A stretch of DNA of 34,595 nt from Pseudaestuariivita rosea (lineage in GTDB: Bacteria; Pseudomonadota; Alphaproteobacteria; Rhodobacterales; Rhodobacteraceae). The stretch is taken from the NCBI RefSeq assembly GCF_017592335.1, contig NZ_JACNMP010000031.1, positions 1 through 34,595 of the forward strand, written 5' to 3'. Position numbers and translations under genes: made by a program. The first letter of the stretch is position 1, and every line of letters begins with the position of its first letter. Below are positions 7,907 through 16,666 of this stretch, one piece after another. Below the pieces are notes generated by a model. That model saw nothing but the letters and a program-made list of their open reading frames with translations, ran no database searches and had not been told where the DNA came from.

Positions 7907-8192
7907 GGCGCAGTTGATCTGTCAACGCCCTTTGCCCCGCATCACCTTTGGGTGGCAGGGTCTGAGGTCTGATCTGATAAGAAAGGTGGCGCCACCGTCT
8001 TGAGGGTTGGTTCGCCAGAAAGGGGTCGCAAGCCCCCGCTTTCAAGTCTCATGCATGATCTTTCAGGCGGCTTATGTCTTGGGGTTCCAAGCCAAAACAC
8101 AAGTTCTGGAAAACCATTTCTGTACGATATCGTGGGGGCCGTTCTACGCCTCAAATGCTAACAGCAGCTTATAGTTACGAACGGTGGGATTT
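7907..8192. other. Non-coding stretch between dcd and the composite repeat
   Basis: No convincing gene is seen. Short open frames exist but lack ribosome binding sites and recognisable domains. A perfect 12-bp palindrome GGTGGCGCCACC is at 7985-7996. The stretch separates two convergent genes (dcd and nlpD) and may hold remnants of older sequence. Confidence 0.5.
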
Positions 8193-8287
8193 GAGTATTT
8201 GGGGAACAATAAAGTGCGGGCATATGCTTTATTGTTCCCAAAATACTCCGGGGGTGAGGGCCGAAGGCACGAGGGGGCAGAGCCCCC
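8193..8287 (-). repeat. Composite hairpin repeat, copy 1 (downstream of nlpD)
   Basis: Two modules are present. At 8193-8214 and 8227-8248 there are 22-bp arms (one begins GAGTATTTGGGGAACAATAAAG) with a single mismatch and a 12-nt loop. At 8273-8287 there is the palindrome GGGGGC-AGA-GCCCCC. Read on the minus strand, the GGGGGC module comes first, followed by a small TTC-loop hairpin, CCCCCGGAGTATTT and then the long hairpin. Related copies are at 11055-11110 and 18157-18249. The element begins 21 bases after the nlpD stop and may terminate or stabilise that transcript. Confidence 0.75.
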
Positions 8288-8308
8288 TTCGCCCTTAGAT
8301 CATATGTA

Positions 8309-9490
8309 TCAGTTCAGATACGGCACCGGATCGACGCTATCCAACCCTTCGCGAACCTCAAAATGCAGATAGCTGGGGTCGGCATCGCGCACTGTCGCTA
8401 TGGTTTGTCCTCGCTCGACCCGGTCCCCTTTGCTGACGCGCAGGTTATCGACGCGCGCGTAGACTGTCAGGATATCGCCCGAATGGCGCAGCACGACGAT
8501 GGGCACCTGGTTGGTGTCCCGCGTGATCGCCGCAACAGTACCAGAAGCTGCCGCTTTGACAGGTGTACCGGGGCGGGCTGCGATATCAATACCGTCATTA
8601 GTGCCTTTTCTGTAGGCTCGGATAATATTACCCGAAACCGGGTAAACCATACGCGCATTGGGCTGCGATACAGCCGTACGATCCGCCCCCAGATTGGGCG
8701 AGGGCGGTGCGGCCTGTGCCTGGGCCGCGGGCTGCGTTGTTTCCCGTGGCAGAGGCTGCGCCGCACTGGGCGGTGTTGGTGTGTCCGAGCCGGTACCGGG
8801 CGCCGCTGTGCCGCGCGCGATTTCGATTGGCATGACAACAGGGATCAGGATGAATTGCCCCTGGCGCACTTCCAGATCCGGGCCAAGGCCGTTCCATTCC
8901 GCCAATGCATTCACAGACACGTTGTAAAGTCGCGCGATGGAAAAGGCCGTTTCGCCGCGTTCCACCTGATGTCGGACAGGTTCGATGCCCGTTTCCGGCA
9001 GTTGTGACCGAGGCGTGATCACGGGCCCGCCCCGGCGATTTTCGGCACTGTCGATGGCACTGCCCGCCAGAGTTGTGACATCGACGGATGATGGCGTGAT
9101 TGGCCCGGTGATGATTGAGCCTGTTGCAGGGGATGGCTCAGACACACGATTGGGCAGGGCCAACACCTCGTCCGCGCGCAGACGGTCATTGACGCGCAAG
9201 CCGTTAAAGCTGGCCAGTTCGGGCGCTGGCACGCCGATGCGGTTGGCGATATCGGTCACCGTATCACCGCGTCGGGCCACCACGACCTGATAGTTCGGGT
9301 ATGAGATAATACCGCGATCATCGACAGGCGGCCGGCTGGCCGTGCGCCCCTGAACCGCAGCGGTCGTATCGGCGTCACTTTTTGCCAGATCCCGCAGATC
9401 CAGATCAAGTGGTTCATCACAGGCGGCCAGCGCAAGCAGCGCGCCCCCCATCAGGATTGCACGGAAACTGTTACGGCGCATATGGGCCAT
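8309..9490 (-). CDS. nlpD: NlpD/LppB-type lipoprotein with two LysM domains and degenerate M23 peptidase domain
   Basis: This 393-residue envelope protein is probably a murein-hydrolase (amidase) activator acting in the periplasm during cell separation. It begins MAHMRRNSFRAIL and has lipobox LAAC. The first LysM domain is around YQVVVARRGDTVTDIANRIG and the second around HQVERGETAFSIARLYNVS, each ending in a VLALP or FILIP-like strand. After a Pro/Ala-rich linker comes an M23 (LytM) domain with GIDIAARPGTPVKAAASG and YLHFEVREG. Zinc ligands are missing: Asn stands before Gly in place of the first His, and Tyr replaces the first His of HxH, as in E. coli NlpD. The start at 9490 is preferred because GAGG lies nine bases upstream. 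It is the last gene of surE-pcm-nlpD. Confidence 0.92.
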   Translation of the reverse strand: MAHMRRNSFRAILMGGALLALAACDEPLDLDLRDLAKSDADTTAAVQGRTASRPPVDDRGIISYPNYQVVVARRGDTVTDIANRIGVPAPELASFNGLRVNDRLRADEVLALPNRVSEPSPATGSIITGPITPSSVDVTTLAGSAIDSAENRRGGPVITPRSQLPETGIEPVRHQVERGETAFSIARLYNVSVNALAEWNGLGPDLEVRQGQFILIPVVMPIEIARGTAAPGTGSDTPTPPSAAQPLPRETTQPAAQAQAAPPSPNLGADRTAVSQPNARMVYPVSGNIIRAYRKGTNDGIDIAARPGTPVKAAASGTVAAITRDTNQVPIVVLRHSGDILTVYARVDNLRVSKGDRVERGQTIATVRDADPSYLHFEVREGLDSVDPVPYLN

Positions 9491-9532
9491 GGCTCTCATC
9501 CTCAATATCCCCGGGCCCTGTTTCGGGCTCCT

Positions 9533-10174
9533 CTACTCTTTTCCCACCCCTTCGATCAGGGGCACAAACCGGACCGAGCGCAGCTCGTTATAATCGTATC
9601 CCGTATCCGTCCGTTTCACCTGTATCAGACTTTGAACGGCATCCGACTGCCCGACCGGCAACACCATGATACCCCCGATCTTAAGCTGAGCCAAGAGCGG
9701 ACCTGGCGGATCTTCCGCAGCGGCCGTTACGATAATGCGGTCAAAGGGCGCCTGATCGGGCAAACCGTGGCTGCCATCGGCGGTGATTGCGGTGATATTG
9801 GTCAGGTCAAGTTCGGTAAAAACCGCGCGGGCTTCCTGCACCAGGCGCTTATGGCGGTCGACGGTATAGACGCGCCGGGCCAACTGGCTGAGGATCGCGG
9901 CCTGATAACCGGACCCGGTGCCGACTTCCAGCACCTTGTCGCGCGGCTGCACGTCCAGCGCCTGGGTCATCAGGCCCACGACGGACGGCTGGCTGATCGT
10001 CTGGCCGCAGGCGATGGGCAAGGGCATGTCTTCATACGCACGTTCGGCGAACAGCCCCTTGACAAAGGGGCCGCGATCGACCTTTTCCATGGCCGTCAGC
10101 ACACGCGCATCTGTCACCCCGCGGGATCGCAGGGCGAACAGGAATTGCATTTTGCGTTCGGCGTCGGTGGTCAT
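9533..10174 (-). CDS. pcm: Protein-L-isoaspartate O-methyltransferase
   Basis: Pcm methylates isoaspartyl residues in aged proteins using S-adenosylmethionine, starting their repair. The 213-residue protein has the SAM-binding motif [20 protein letters not shown], the upstream segment [20 protein letters not shown] typical of the family, and the post-motif [21 protein letters not shown]. Length is normal. Its start ATG shares one base with the TGA stop of surE, and surE-pcm-nlpD is a classic conserved order (as in E. coli, where rpoS follows). Here no sigma factor follows nlpD. Confidence 0.96.
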   Translation of the reverse strand: MTTDAERKMQFLFALRSRGVTDARVLTAMEKVDRGPFVKGLFAERAYEDMPLPIACGQTISQPSVVGLMTQALDVQPRDKVLEVGTGSGYQAAILSQLARRVYTVDRHKRLVQEARAVFTELDLTNITAITADGSHGLPDQAPFDRIIVTAAAEDPPGPLLAQLKIGGIMVLPVGQSDAVQSLIQVKRTDTGYDYNELRSVRFVPLIEGVGKE

Positions 10175-10956
10175 CAGAACAGGCTTTGCAATCGCTCAAG
10201 CGCGTCATGGGCGGTCAGATCTGCGCGCATGGGTGTGACGGATATATAGCCATCCAGGTTCACCGCCGCGTCTGTTTCGGGCGCCGTCGGTACATTCTGT
10301 GCCCCGCCCTTGATCCACAGAAATTTCCGGCCCGACGGTGACAGATGTGGTTCAACACCAAAGCTGGTGTCGCGGCGATAGCCCTGGGCCGCGATTTTGG
10401 TGCCTTTGACCTGATCGGCGGGCATAGGGGGGAAATTGACGTTGTAAAACAGGCGGTAATCGTCATTGTCGTCAAATCCGTGATCCAACAGTTTGCGCAC
10501 CAGATCAGCGCCATGTGCCGCTGCGGCCTCAAACGGGTCATCGAGGGCGACATTCAGCGGGCCGTAGTATTGCGATAAGGCAACGGCGGGCAGGCCTTGC
10601 AACGCGGCCTCCATCGCGCCGCCAAGGGTGCCGGAATAAAGCGCGTTTTCGGCGGAGTTATTGCCGCGGTTGACACCCGACAGCACCAGATCGGGCCGTG
10701 TGCCGTTCATGACATCGTAAAGCCCCGCCAGAACGCAGTCGGCGGGCGACCCTTCGGCGGCGAACCGGCGCGGGCCAAGTTCGGCGATCATCATGGGATG
10801 GGTGTAGGAAATCTTGTGCGCGACGCCCGATTGTTCAAAAGCGGGCGCGACGGTCCAGACCTGCCCCCCGGGTCCCGCCAGATCCTCGGCAATTGCCTGC
10901 AGGACCGTAAGGCCCGGTGCGTTGATGCCGTCGTCGTTGGTGATCAGAATGCGCAT
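10174..10956 (-). CDS. surE: 5'/3'-nucleotidase SurE
   Basis: SurE is a metal-dependent nucleoside monophosphate phosphatase of the cytoplasm linked to survival in stationary phase. The 260-residue protein starts [16 protein letters not shown], with the metal-binding Asp pair at residues 8-9. It contains GTPADCV-like [11 protein letters not shown], the signature [11 protein letters not shown], and [13 protein letters not shown]. It is the first gene of the minus-strand surE-pcm-nlpD operon and overlaps pcm by one base. The C-terminal segment [17 protein letters not shown] is also typical. Confidence 0.97.
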   Translation of the reverse strand: MRILITNDDGINAPGLTVLQAIAEDLAGPGGQVWTVAPAFEQSGVAHKISYTHPMMIAELGPRRFAAEGSPADCVLAGLYDVMNGTRPDLVLSGVNRGNNSAENALYSGTLGGAMEAALQGLPAVALSQYYGPLNVALDDPFEAAAAHGADLVRKLLDHGFDDNDDYRLFYNVNFPPMPADQVKGTKIAAQGYRRDTSFGVEPHLSPSGRKFLWIKGGAQNVPTAPETDAAVNLDGYISVTPMRADLTAHDALERLQSLF

Positions 10957-11054
10957 GCCGCCCCCTTTTGTTCTTTCCTAGTCAAGGGTGCGGGGGGCTG
11001 CAAGGCCGACGTGTTGGCCGTGGGGCGCCGCTGACGCAGCGCTGCCTTCGGCGA

Positions 11055-11110
11055 GAGTATTTTTAGAACAATAAAGGACAGTTGATTACTTTATTGTTCC
11101 CCAAATACTC
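11055..11110 (+). repeat. Composite hairpin repeat, copy 2 (between surE and SDR gene)
   Basis: Arms at 11055-11076 and 11089-11110 form a 22-bp inverted repeat with three mismatches and a 12-nt loop, the same arm and loop lengths as at 8193-8248. The right arm CTTTATTGTTCCCCAAATACTC, with the adjoining AAATCCC, is identical to the reverse complement of the corresponding part of copy 1. A TTCGG-type small hairpin precedes it. It lies 14 bases from the stop of the minus-strand SDR gene and may terminate that gene. Confidence 0.72.
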
Positions 11111-11123
11111 AAATCCCTATGGC

Positions 11124-11789
11124 TCAGTCGTTCAGGATGTGGGGCAGAAGGCGGTTTGCTTCGTCCATCGGTTTGGCCAGCGCATCGCGATCCTCGCCGG
11201 GGAAAAAACGGGCACGGGTGGCGGTAGACATGGGTTGGGGGGTCAGAATGTCGACTTGCGGGCCGATTTTTACCGTTTCGGCCTGCCAACTGCGGACCAG
11301 TGCCATTTGTGCGGCTTTCGTGCCGCCGTAGCCGCCAAAGAATTTTTCACCGCCGCGGGGGTCGTCAAAGAAAACGGCCTTGCCCGCGGGCGCTGCGTCC
11401 AGCAGAGGCGCCACGAACTGGATCAGCCGACCGACCGCGCGGACATTCGTGGCGATGGATTTGTCCCAGTCTTTTTCCTGGATCGATGACGCAGGCGACA
11501 TGGGTGCGGCCTGCACGGCCGTATGCACCCACAAATCCACATGCCCCCACCGGTCAAAGATGCTGCGGCACAGCTGCATCATCGCGGCGTCGATGGTGAT
11601 ATCCATGGGGGCCAGCGTCGCCTCGCCCCCTTTGGCGCGGATGCGGTCGTCAAGTTCTTCCAGCGCGCCGACGGTGCGGGCGACGGCCACGATATGATGC
11701 GTCTCAGACAGCAGTTCGGCCAGGGCGGCGCCCAATCCGCGTGAGGCGCCGGTGATCAGGGCAATGGGTCGGGTGTTCGTATCAGACAT
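11124..11789 (-). CDS. Short-chain dehydrogenase/reductase (SDR) family oxidoreductase
   Basis: This is a 221-residue NAD(P)-dependent oxidoreductase of unknown substrate. The N-terminal cofactor motif ITGASRGLGAALAE is TGxxxGxG. The catalytic Tyr and Lys appear in GGYGGTKAAQMAL (YxxxK). The segment LDAAPAGKAVFFDDPRGG stands where the catalytic Ser is normally found and has no obvious Ser, so the catalytic triad may be altered. The start ATG at 11789 gives MSDTNTRPIALITG; the open frame upstream is not coding. The gene diverges from bioY across about 105 bp, but no functional link to biotin is evident. Confidence 0.85.
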   Translation of the reverse strand: MSDTNTRPIALITGASRGLGAALAELLSETHHIVAVARTVGALEELDDRIRAKGGEATLAPMDITIDAAMMQLCRSIFDRWGHVDLWVHTAVQAAPMSPASSIQEKDWDKSIATNVRAVGRLIQFVAPLLDAAPAGKAVFFDDPRGGEKFFGGYGGTKAAQMALVRSWQAETVKIGPQVDILTPQPMSTATRARFFPGEDRDALAKPMDEANRLLPHILND

Positions 11790-11898
11790 GACGCCCCCTT
11801 TAGGCCCGTGTCGCGGGGTTTGACAAGGGGGTGGCGCTTGACTTTCCCGCAGGCGCGGCGGAAAACAGCACCAAGACATAAACAAGGAGGATGCAATG

Positions 11899-12486
11899 AT
11901 GCAGGCCAATACTCTTTCACAAGCCGTGATCGGCCATGATACAGTGCTGAAGCAGATCGGTCTGGTGCTGGGCGGATCGCTGTTCATCGCTGTGTCCGCC
12001 CATATCAGGGTGCCGATGTTCCCTGTTCCGATGACGCTGCAAACGATGGCCGTTCTGATGGTCGGTTTCGCCTATGGATCACGTCTGGGCGTTGCGACCG
12101 TTCTGGCTTATCTGGCAAAAGGCGCGGTTGGTTTGCCAGTGTTGACCGGGTTATTTATTGGCCCAACAACGGGCTTCCTGATGGGCTTTATCCTGATTGC
12201 CTGGCTGGCGGGATTGGCGGCCGAGCGTGGCCTGACCAGAAATCCCGTGATCGCAGCGCTGATCGCCATTCCGATTGCCGCGCTGATTTACGTGCCCGGC
12301 GCGGCCTGGCCGCTGGCCGTTGCGGGTCTGTTCGGGCTTGAGGGCGGTTGGGTCAATCTTTCGCTGACAGGCATCTGGGCGAATTTCATGGCACCGTTTC
12401 TGATTGGGGACGCCATCAAGGCCGTGATTGCCGGTCTGATTGTCTCAGGCGCTTTTGCAGCACTACGTGCCCGGTCGAAGAAATAA
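11899..12486 (+). CDS. bioY: Biotin transporter BioY (S component)
   Basis: BioY is the biotin-binding membrane component of ECF-type vitamin transporters. The approximately 195-residue protein has six hydrophobic segments and the family motifs VPMFPVPMTLQTMAVLMVG near the N-terminus and YLAKGAVGLPVLTG. Two adjacent ATGs are possible (11896 and 11899). A strong AAGGAGG at 11884-11890 is spaced eight bases from the second, so that one is used here. No bioM or bioN genes are in the window. From family knowledge, solitary BioY proteins can transport biotin without a dedicated energising module. No BioR-type operator (TTATCTATAA-like) is visible in the upstream gap. A terminator follows. Confidence 0.95.
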   Translation: MQANTLSQAVIGHDTVLKQIGLVLGGSLFIAVSAHIRVPMFPVPMTLQTMAVLMVGFAYGSRLGVATVLAYLAKGAVGLPVLTGLFIGPTTGFLMGFILIAWLAGLAAERGLTRNPVIAALIAIPIAALIYVPGAAWPLAVAGLFGLEGGWVNLSLTGIWANFMAPFLIGDAIKAVIAGLIVSGAFAALRARSKK

Positions 12487-12499
12487 AATGATAGCATGT

Positions 12500-12528
12500 C
12501 GCCCCGATCATCGGGGCGGCCATTTTTT
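12500..12528 (+). terminator. Rho-independent terminator of bioY
   Basis: An 8-bp stem CGCCCCGA/TCGGGGCG is followed by GGCCATTTTTT. It lies 14 bases after the bioY stop. Confidence 0.85.
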
Positions 12529-12614
12529 GGGTATCGATTTTTATCCGCTTTCTGACGTAGGGTCAGGTTTTCCCCACCTTACGTTTCCGCAATTTGATAA
12601 TATGTAATATAATC

Positions 12615-13382
12615 ATGATCAGACTTCTGACGTCTTTTGCATTTCTTTTCGGCTCGGCTCTGGCGGCCAGTGCACAATGTGTGGTTCTGCTGCATGGTCT
12701 GGCCCGCACCGATGCCTCGTTTGCCGTTCTTGATGCCGCGCTGCGCGAGGCCGGTTATAAAACGGTCAATCAGAATTACCCGTCAACCACTGACAATATC
12801 CACAATCTGGCGAATGAAACGATCCCGAAAGCGGTTGCACGCTGTGGTGCCGACCGGCCCATACATTTTGTCACGCATTCTATGGGGGGGATATTGGTGC
12901 GGGCCTGGCTGGCGGATCACAGGCCCGATGATCTGGGGCGGGTTGTGATGCTGGCGCCGCCGAACAACGGGTCCGAGATCGTGGATACACTTGGTGATCT
13001 TAGTGCTTTTGAGTGGATGCACGGCCCCGCTGGAAATGAACTGGGCACAGATAACAGCAGTCTGCCCAATCGTTTGCCTGCCCCCGATTATCCGGTGGGG
13101 ATCATCGCTGGATCAGTATCGCTGAATCCGTTGCTCAGCACGATGATCGACGGGGAAAACGATGGTAAGGTATCGGTGGCCAGCACCCGGCTTGAGGGGA
13201 TGGCGGATCACATCACGCTGAAAACCAGCCATACTTTCATGATGAACAACCCCCTGACCATCGCGCAGGTCATACAGTTTTTGCAAGACGGCGCCTTTGA
13301 CCATTCTCTGACAATGGAAGATGCGCTGACCGATGCGATGAACTGGAAAGCCGTGACGCGGCGGGTTATCAGTCAGAATTAA
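12615..13382 (+). CDS. Secreted alpha/beta-hydrolase, lipase/esterase-like
   Basis: The 255-residue protein begins [22 protein letters not shown], a signal peptide with a likely cleavage after ASA, so it should be periplasmic or exported. It shows the alpha/beta-hydrolase core: oxyanion strand [10 protein letters not shown] near residue 25, nucleophile elbow THSMGG with Ser89, a candidate Asp in [10 protein letters not shown], and a candidate catalytic His in LKTSHTFMM. The pattern resembles small bacterial triacylglycerol lipases and PGAP1-type esterases; the substrate is unknown. The start at 12615 is chosen over an upstream ATG because it gives a proper signal peptide. The gene lies in a locally AT-rich context and has its own upstream gap. 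No operon partner is evident. Confidence 0.85.
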   Translation: MIRLLTSFAFLFGSALAASAQCVVLLHGLARTDASFAVLDAALREAGYKTVNQNYPSTTDNIHNLANETIPKAVARCGADRPIHFVTHSMGGILVRAWLADHRPDDLGRVVMLAPPNNGSEIVDTLGDLSAFEWMHGPAGNELGTDNSSLPNRLPAPDYPVGIIAGSVSLNPLLSTMIDGENDGKVSVASTRLEGMADHITLKTSHTFMMNNPLTIAQVIQFLQDGAFDHSLTMEDALTDAMNWKAVTRRVISQN

Positions 13383-13558
13383 CCATAATTTTCGATTATT
13401 TCGCAAAAAATTCGTTTGACGCAACTAAATTACAATTTTCGGTTGATTGAACTTGGTCGGCGCCTTGCTACATGCAGCGTGTGATAGTCCGTATGAGTTG
13501 GGTGGTGGGTGCTCAGGCGGGTATAATAACGCGTATTGTCAGTGAAGGAACGAGCGCC

Positions 13559-14458
13559 ATGATTACCAAATTCACGACGTCACTGTGTGTGGTGGCCACC
13601 CTTGGTGTATTTCAGTCAGCACCAGTTCAAGCCAATATTCAGGATACGGCCGTCACCGCCGAAACCATCGCGACTCGGCTGGATGTGTCTGCACGCCAAC
13701 GTATGTTGACGCAACGTATGGCCAAGGCTTTCTGTTTTGTCGATCTGGGGGTCAACCCCGAACAGAATTTGCAGACCCTGGAAGAGACACGCGAAACCTA
13801 TGTGCGCGCACACACCGGCTTTCGGGACGGCGATGTTGAGTTGGGCCTGTTTGTCGAACGCAAGCAGTTGATCATCAATGCCTGGACCGATGTCGACAAG
13901 ACATGGCAGTCACTGGACACGATCTACAGTGCGTCCTTGACGGCCGGTGCGGCCTCCGGCGAAAACTTTGAACAGGCCATGGATATCACCATGGATATCC
14001 TGGATCAGAAATATGACTTCACCGGCCTGATCTATCGTGCTTATGGCAAACAGCTGGAAGGCGGCGTGGGAAATGCCGTTCTGGTTGAAATGTATGACCG
14101 TCAACGCATGATGTCTCAGCAGATGTCGAAAGAGCTGTGCATGACCGTGCAGGGTTATCAAAGCGACATCAAACGCGAAGGTCTGTCGGAAACTCTGGGT
14201 ATCTTTGATGCGTCGCTGGATGCGTTCATCAATGGCTTGCCGGATCTGGGGATCCCAGCAGCACCTACACCTGAAATCAAGGCCCAGCTTGAGGCCGCCC
14301 AGGCCCACTGGGCCCCTGTGCGTGAAATCGCCCAGGCCGTCGCCGATGGTCAGACCCCGGATCAGCAGACATTGAAGCGGTTCAATGCATCCATGGACGA
14401 TTTTCTGTCTGACATGGATACGGCCACGAAACTGCTGACACAGCATATGTCGGGTTGA
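13559..14458 (+). CDS. Secreted PilJ/NarX-type sensor-domain protein, paralogue 1
   Basis: The 299-residue protein begins with a signal peptide ending near PVQA (residue 25). It has two copies of a helical module: RQRMLTQRMAKAFC at residues 46-59 and RQRMMSQQMSKELC at 181-194. This motif matches the PilJ-type N-terminal domain (PF13675) of type IV pilus chemotaxis transducers and resembles the P-box of nitrate sensors NarX/NarQ. No transmembrane anchor after the signal, no HAMP and no signalling domain are present, so it is a free periplasmic protein. Start 13559 has GAAGGA upstream; the longer frame would bury the signal peptide. A close paralogue follows at 14684. The role is unknown; ligand binding for a separate membrane partner is one inference. 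Confidence 0.8.
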   Translation: MITKFTTSLCVVATLGVFQSAPVQANIQDTAVTAETIATRLDVSARQRMLTQRMAKAFCFVDLGVNPEQNLQTLEETRETYVRAHTGFRDGDVELGLFVERKQLIINAWTDVDKTWQSLDTIYSASLTAGAASGENFEQAMDITMDILDQKYDFTGLIYRAYGKQLEGGVGNAVLVEMYDRQRMMSQQMSKELCMTVQGYQSDIKREGLSETLGIFDASLDAFINGLPDLGIPAAPTPEIKAQLEAAQAHWAPVREIAQAVADGQTPDQQTLKRFNASMDDFLSDMDTATKLLTQHMSG

Positions 14459-14472
14459 TCTTCCTGAAATCT

Positions 14473-14507
14473 GGGATTGCCCCGACGCTGGGGCGGTCCC
14501 GTTTGTT
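14473..14507 (+). terminator. Probable terminator after first PilJ-like gene
   Basis: GGGATTGCCCC pairs with GGGGCGGTCCC, an 11-bp stem with two G-U wobbles and loop GACGC, followed by GTTTGTT. It starts 14 bases after the stop, so the two paralogues are probably transcribed separately. Confidence 0.7.
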
Positions 14508-14683
14508 AACCTATTCATTATTTAGGCAGGTCGTCAGCGTTCCGTTAATTTTTCGTCATTATGCGAACAATTTTCTAACGTAGGGATATCTTCGTAGCAC
14601 CTGTCATAAGCGGTGAGTGGTTGAGTGTAGGGATCACAGTTTTTGTGTTTGGGGTATAACGTCAAGTGGAAGGGTAAGTTAAC

Positions 14684-15592
14684 ATGACGTTTAGTTTTGA
14701 CAAAGCGGTGGGGATCGCAGTCGCAGTTTGTTCATTCCAGTTCATACAACCGATGCCGGCCTATGCTGCAGATGTGGCCGTGACACAGGAAAGCGTTGCA
14801 AACCGTCTGAACATTGCCGGTAGCCAACGTATGCTGACGCAGCGAATGGCCAAGTCATTCTGCTATGCCAGCATTGGTGTGGACACAAATCAGAATATCG
14901 AAATCCTGCGCGGGGCGCAGGACTTGTATCAGCGGTCACATATGGGGTTCCGTGAAGGTGATGAAAACCTTAATCTTTTTGTCGAGCGGAACCAGCTGAT
15001 CATCAACCAATGGAAGGAAATCGACAGCAACTGGCGTCAGTTGGCACGGGTCTATAACACCAAGCTGAACCAGGGCAACGTGGCCGATGCAGATACAGGG
15101 ACTGTTGTCGATATGACGACCGAGCTGTTGAAGATGAATAATGACATGGCCACGCAAATGACCACGTATTATTCGAAGAAAATCGGTCAAGCCGGGGTAG
15201 GTGGGGCCATTCTGATCGATCTTTATGGTCGTCAGCGGATGCTATCCCAGAAAATGTCGAAAGAGCTTTGCCTGGTCGCCAAGGGGTACGACGTCGAGGG
15301 AAGCCGCACGCAGCTACAAGACACACTGGGGATTTTTGACGCGTCGCTGAATGCATTCATCAACGGTCTGCCCGAAGCTGGCATTCCCCCAGCCCCAAGC
15401 GCCGAAATCAAGGCGCAACTGGAACTGGCGAAGGGGCACTGGGACAAAGTCAGTGCGATAGCCAACACGGTGGCGCAGGGTGGATCAGTCGATCAGAATG
15501 CTTTGGTTGCCTTCAGCCAGACGATGGATGTTTTCCTGGTCGAAATGAACAAAGCCGTTTCAATGCTGTCAGAGCAAACAGCCAAAAGCTGA
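14684..15592 (+). CDS. Secreted PilJ/NarX-type sensor-domain protein, paralogue 2
   Basis: The 302-residue protein is a clear tandem paralogue of the preceding gene. It has a signal peptide ending near PAYA (residue 28) and two modules: NIAGSQRMLTQRMAKSFC at residues 43-60, closer to the NarX/PilJ P-box consensus than in paralogue 1, and GRQRMLSQKMSKELC at 182-196. Shared blocks include GFREGDENLNLFVERNQLIIN and LGIFDASLNAFINGLPEAGIP. Neither protein has an anchor or output domain. A 225-bp gap with a terminator and its own AT-rich upstream region separates the genes, so expression may differ. Function is unknown. A Cys is kept in both modules of both proteins, which could give an internal disulfide or metal site. 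Confidence 0.8.
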   Translation: MTFSFDKAVGIAVAVCSFQFIQPMPAYAADVAVTQESVANRLNIAGSQRMLTQRMAKSFCYASIGVDTNQNIEILRGAQDLYQRSHMGFREGDENLNLFVERNQLIINQWKEIDSNWRQLARVYNTKLNQGNVADADTGTVVDMTTELLKMNNDMATQMTTYYSKKIGQAGVGGAILIDLYGRQRMLSQKMSKELCLVAKGYDVEGSRTQLQDTLGIFDASLNAFINGLPEAGIPPAPSAEIKAQLELAKGHWDKVSAIANTVAQGGSVDQNALVAFSQTMDVFLVEMNKAVSMLSEQTAKS

Positions 15593-15619
15593 TGAGCGCG
15601 GATTGACAGATCAAATGAT

Positions 15620-15650
15620 AAAGGCCTGACGTCGCAGTCAGGCCTTTTCT
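15620..15650. terminator. Bidirectional terminator between PilJ-like gene 2 and cydB
   Basis: AAAGGCCTGAC pairs with GTCAGGCCTTT around a short GTCGCA-type loop, followed by TTCTTT on the plus strand. It lies 28 bases after the plus-strand gene and directly next to the cydB stop (15652) on the minus strand. There the hairpin is followed by TTTATCATTT, so it can serve both convergent genes. Confidence 0.85.
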
Positions 15651-15651
15651 T

Positions 15652-16662
15652 TCAGTCATATCGCAACTCGGTCGCCTTGCCACGGAACACGGTGTAGGCC
15701 AGCGCGGTGTAGCCCAGGATCGTGGGCAGCACGAAGCAGGTGCCGATCAGGATGATGAACAGGCTTTCGGGGGCGCTGGCGGCCTCGTATATCGTCAGCT
15801 GCTCGGGCACGACATAGGGATAAAAGCTGTAGGCCAGCCCGAAAAAGGCCAGTGTGAACAGCACGATAGACGCGGCAAATGGGAACCAGGCGAAACTATC
15901 GTCGCGCGTGGGCAGCCGCTTCAGCGCCAGCCACAACAGTGCGATCAGAGCAGCCGACATCAATGGCATGGGCGCCAGCAGGATCGCCTCGGGGAAGGAA
16001 AACCATTTGTCAAAAATGCGCGGACTGACCAGGGGTGACGCCAGAGAGATGGCCGAAAGCCCCAGAACAATGCCCCATATGCCGCCTTTGGCCCATTGAA
16101 CGGCTTTCAGTTGCAGCGCTTCGTCGGTTTTGATGATCAGCCAGGTCGCCCCGATAAAGCTGTAGCCGACCGTCAGGAAAACTGCCGTCACCCCGGCAAA
16201 GGCCACGGTGGCCCAGGTGTACTGCAGCCCCATGATGTAAAGCCCCAGCATGAAGCCCTGCGACAGAGACGTCATCAGTGACCCCGTAAAGAACGCGGTG
16301 TTCCAGGCACGTTTGTGCGGGGCAGGGGCCTTGGCGCGGAATTCGAACGCGACACCGCGCAGGATCAACCCGATCAGCATGACCGCGACAGGCAGGTAAA
16401 GCGCGGTCAGGATGGCCCCGTGCGCCGTAGGGAAGGCCACCAGCAACAGACCGATGGCCAGCACCAACCAGGTTTCGTTCGCGTCCCAGAACGGCCCGAT
16501 TGACGCGATCATGCGGTCCTTTTCCGCGCCATCGGCAAAGGGAAACAGGACGCCGACGCCCAGATCAAAACCATCAAGGATCACGTAGATCAGGATGCTG
16601 AAGCCCATCAGCGCCGCAAAGGTCACGGGCAGCCAGACGGTAGGGTCTCCGAATAAATACAT
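15652..16662 (-). CDS. cydB: Cytochrome bd ubiquinol oxidase subunit II
   Basis: CydB is the second membrane subunit of the bd-type quinol oxidase, which reduces oxygen without pumping protons. The 336-residue protein begins MYLFGDPTVWLPVTFAALMGFSILIYVILDGFDLGVG, with the signature DGFDLGVG, then IGPFWDANETWLVLAIGLL and about eight hydrophobic helices. The start at 16662 lies four bases after the cydA stop with GGAG upstream; the frame extending further left overlaps cydA. Together with the short-Q-loop CydA this fits the cyanide-insensitive (CioB) type. No small cydX gene follows: the stop abuts the terminator. Confidence 0.96.
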   Translation of the reverse strand: MYLFGDPTVWLPVTFAALMGFSILIYVILDGFDLGVGVLFPFADGAEKDRMIASIGPFWDANETWLVLAIGLLLVAFPTAHGAILTALYLPVAVMLIGLILRGVAFEFRAKAPAPHKRAWNTAFFTGSLMTSLSQGFMLGLYIMGLQYTWATVAFAGVTAVFLTVGYSFIGATWLIIKTDEALQLKAVQWAKGGIWGIVLGLSAISLASPLVSPRIFDKWFSFPEAILLAPMPLMSAALIALLWLALKRLPTRDDSFAWFPFAASIVLFTLAFFGLAYSFYPYVVPEQLTIYEAASAPESLFIILIGTCFVLPTILGYTALAYTVFRGKATELRYD

Positions 16663-16666
16663 GGGC

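Noticed and set aside
7942-8154. Possible 70-residue protein on the minus strand after dcd
   Set aside because: It has no ribosome binding site and no recognisable domain, and it lies in a repeat-rich gap between convergent genes.
11790-11898. BioR operator upstream of bioY
   Set aside because: No TTATCTATAA-like palindrome is present in the gap.
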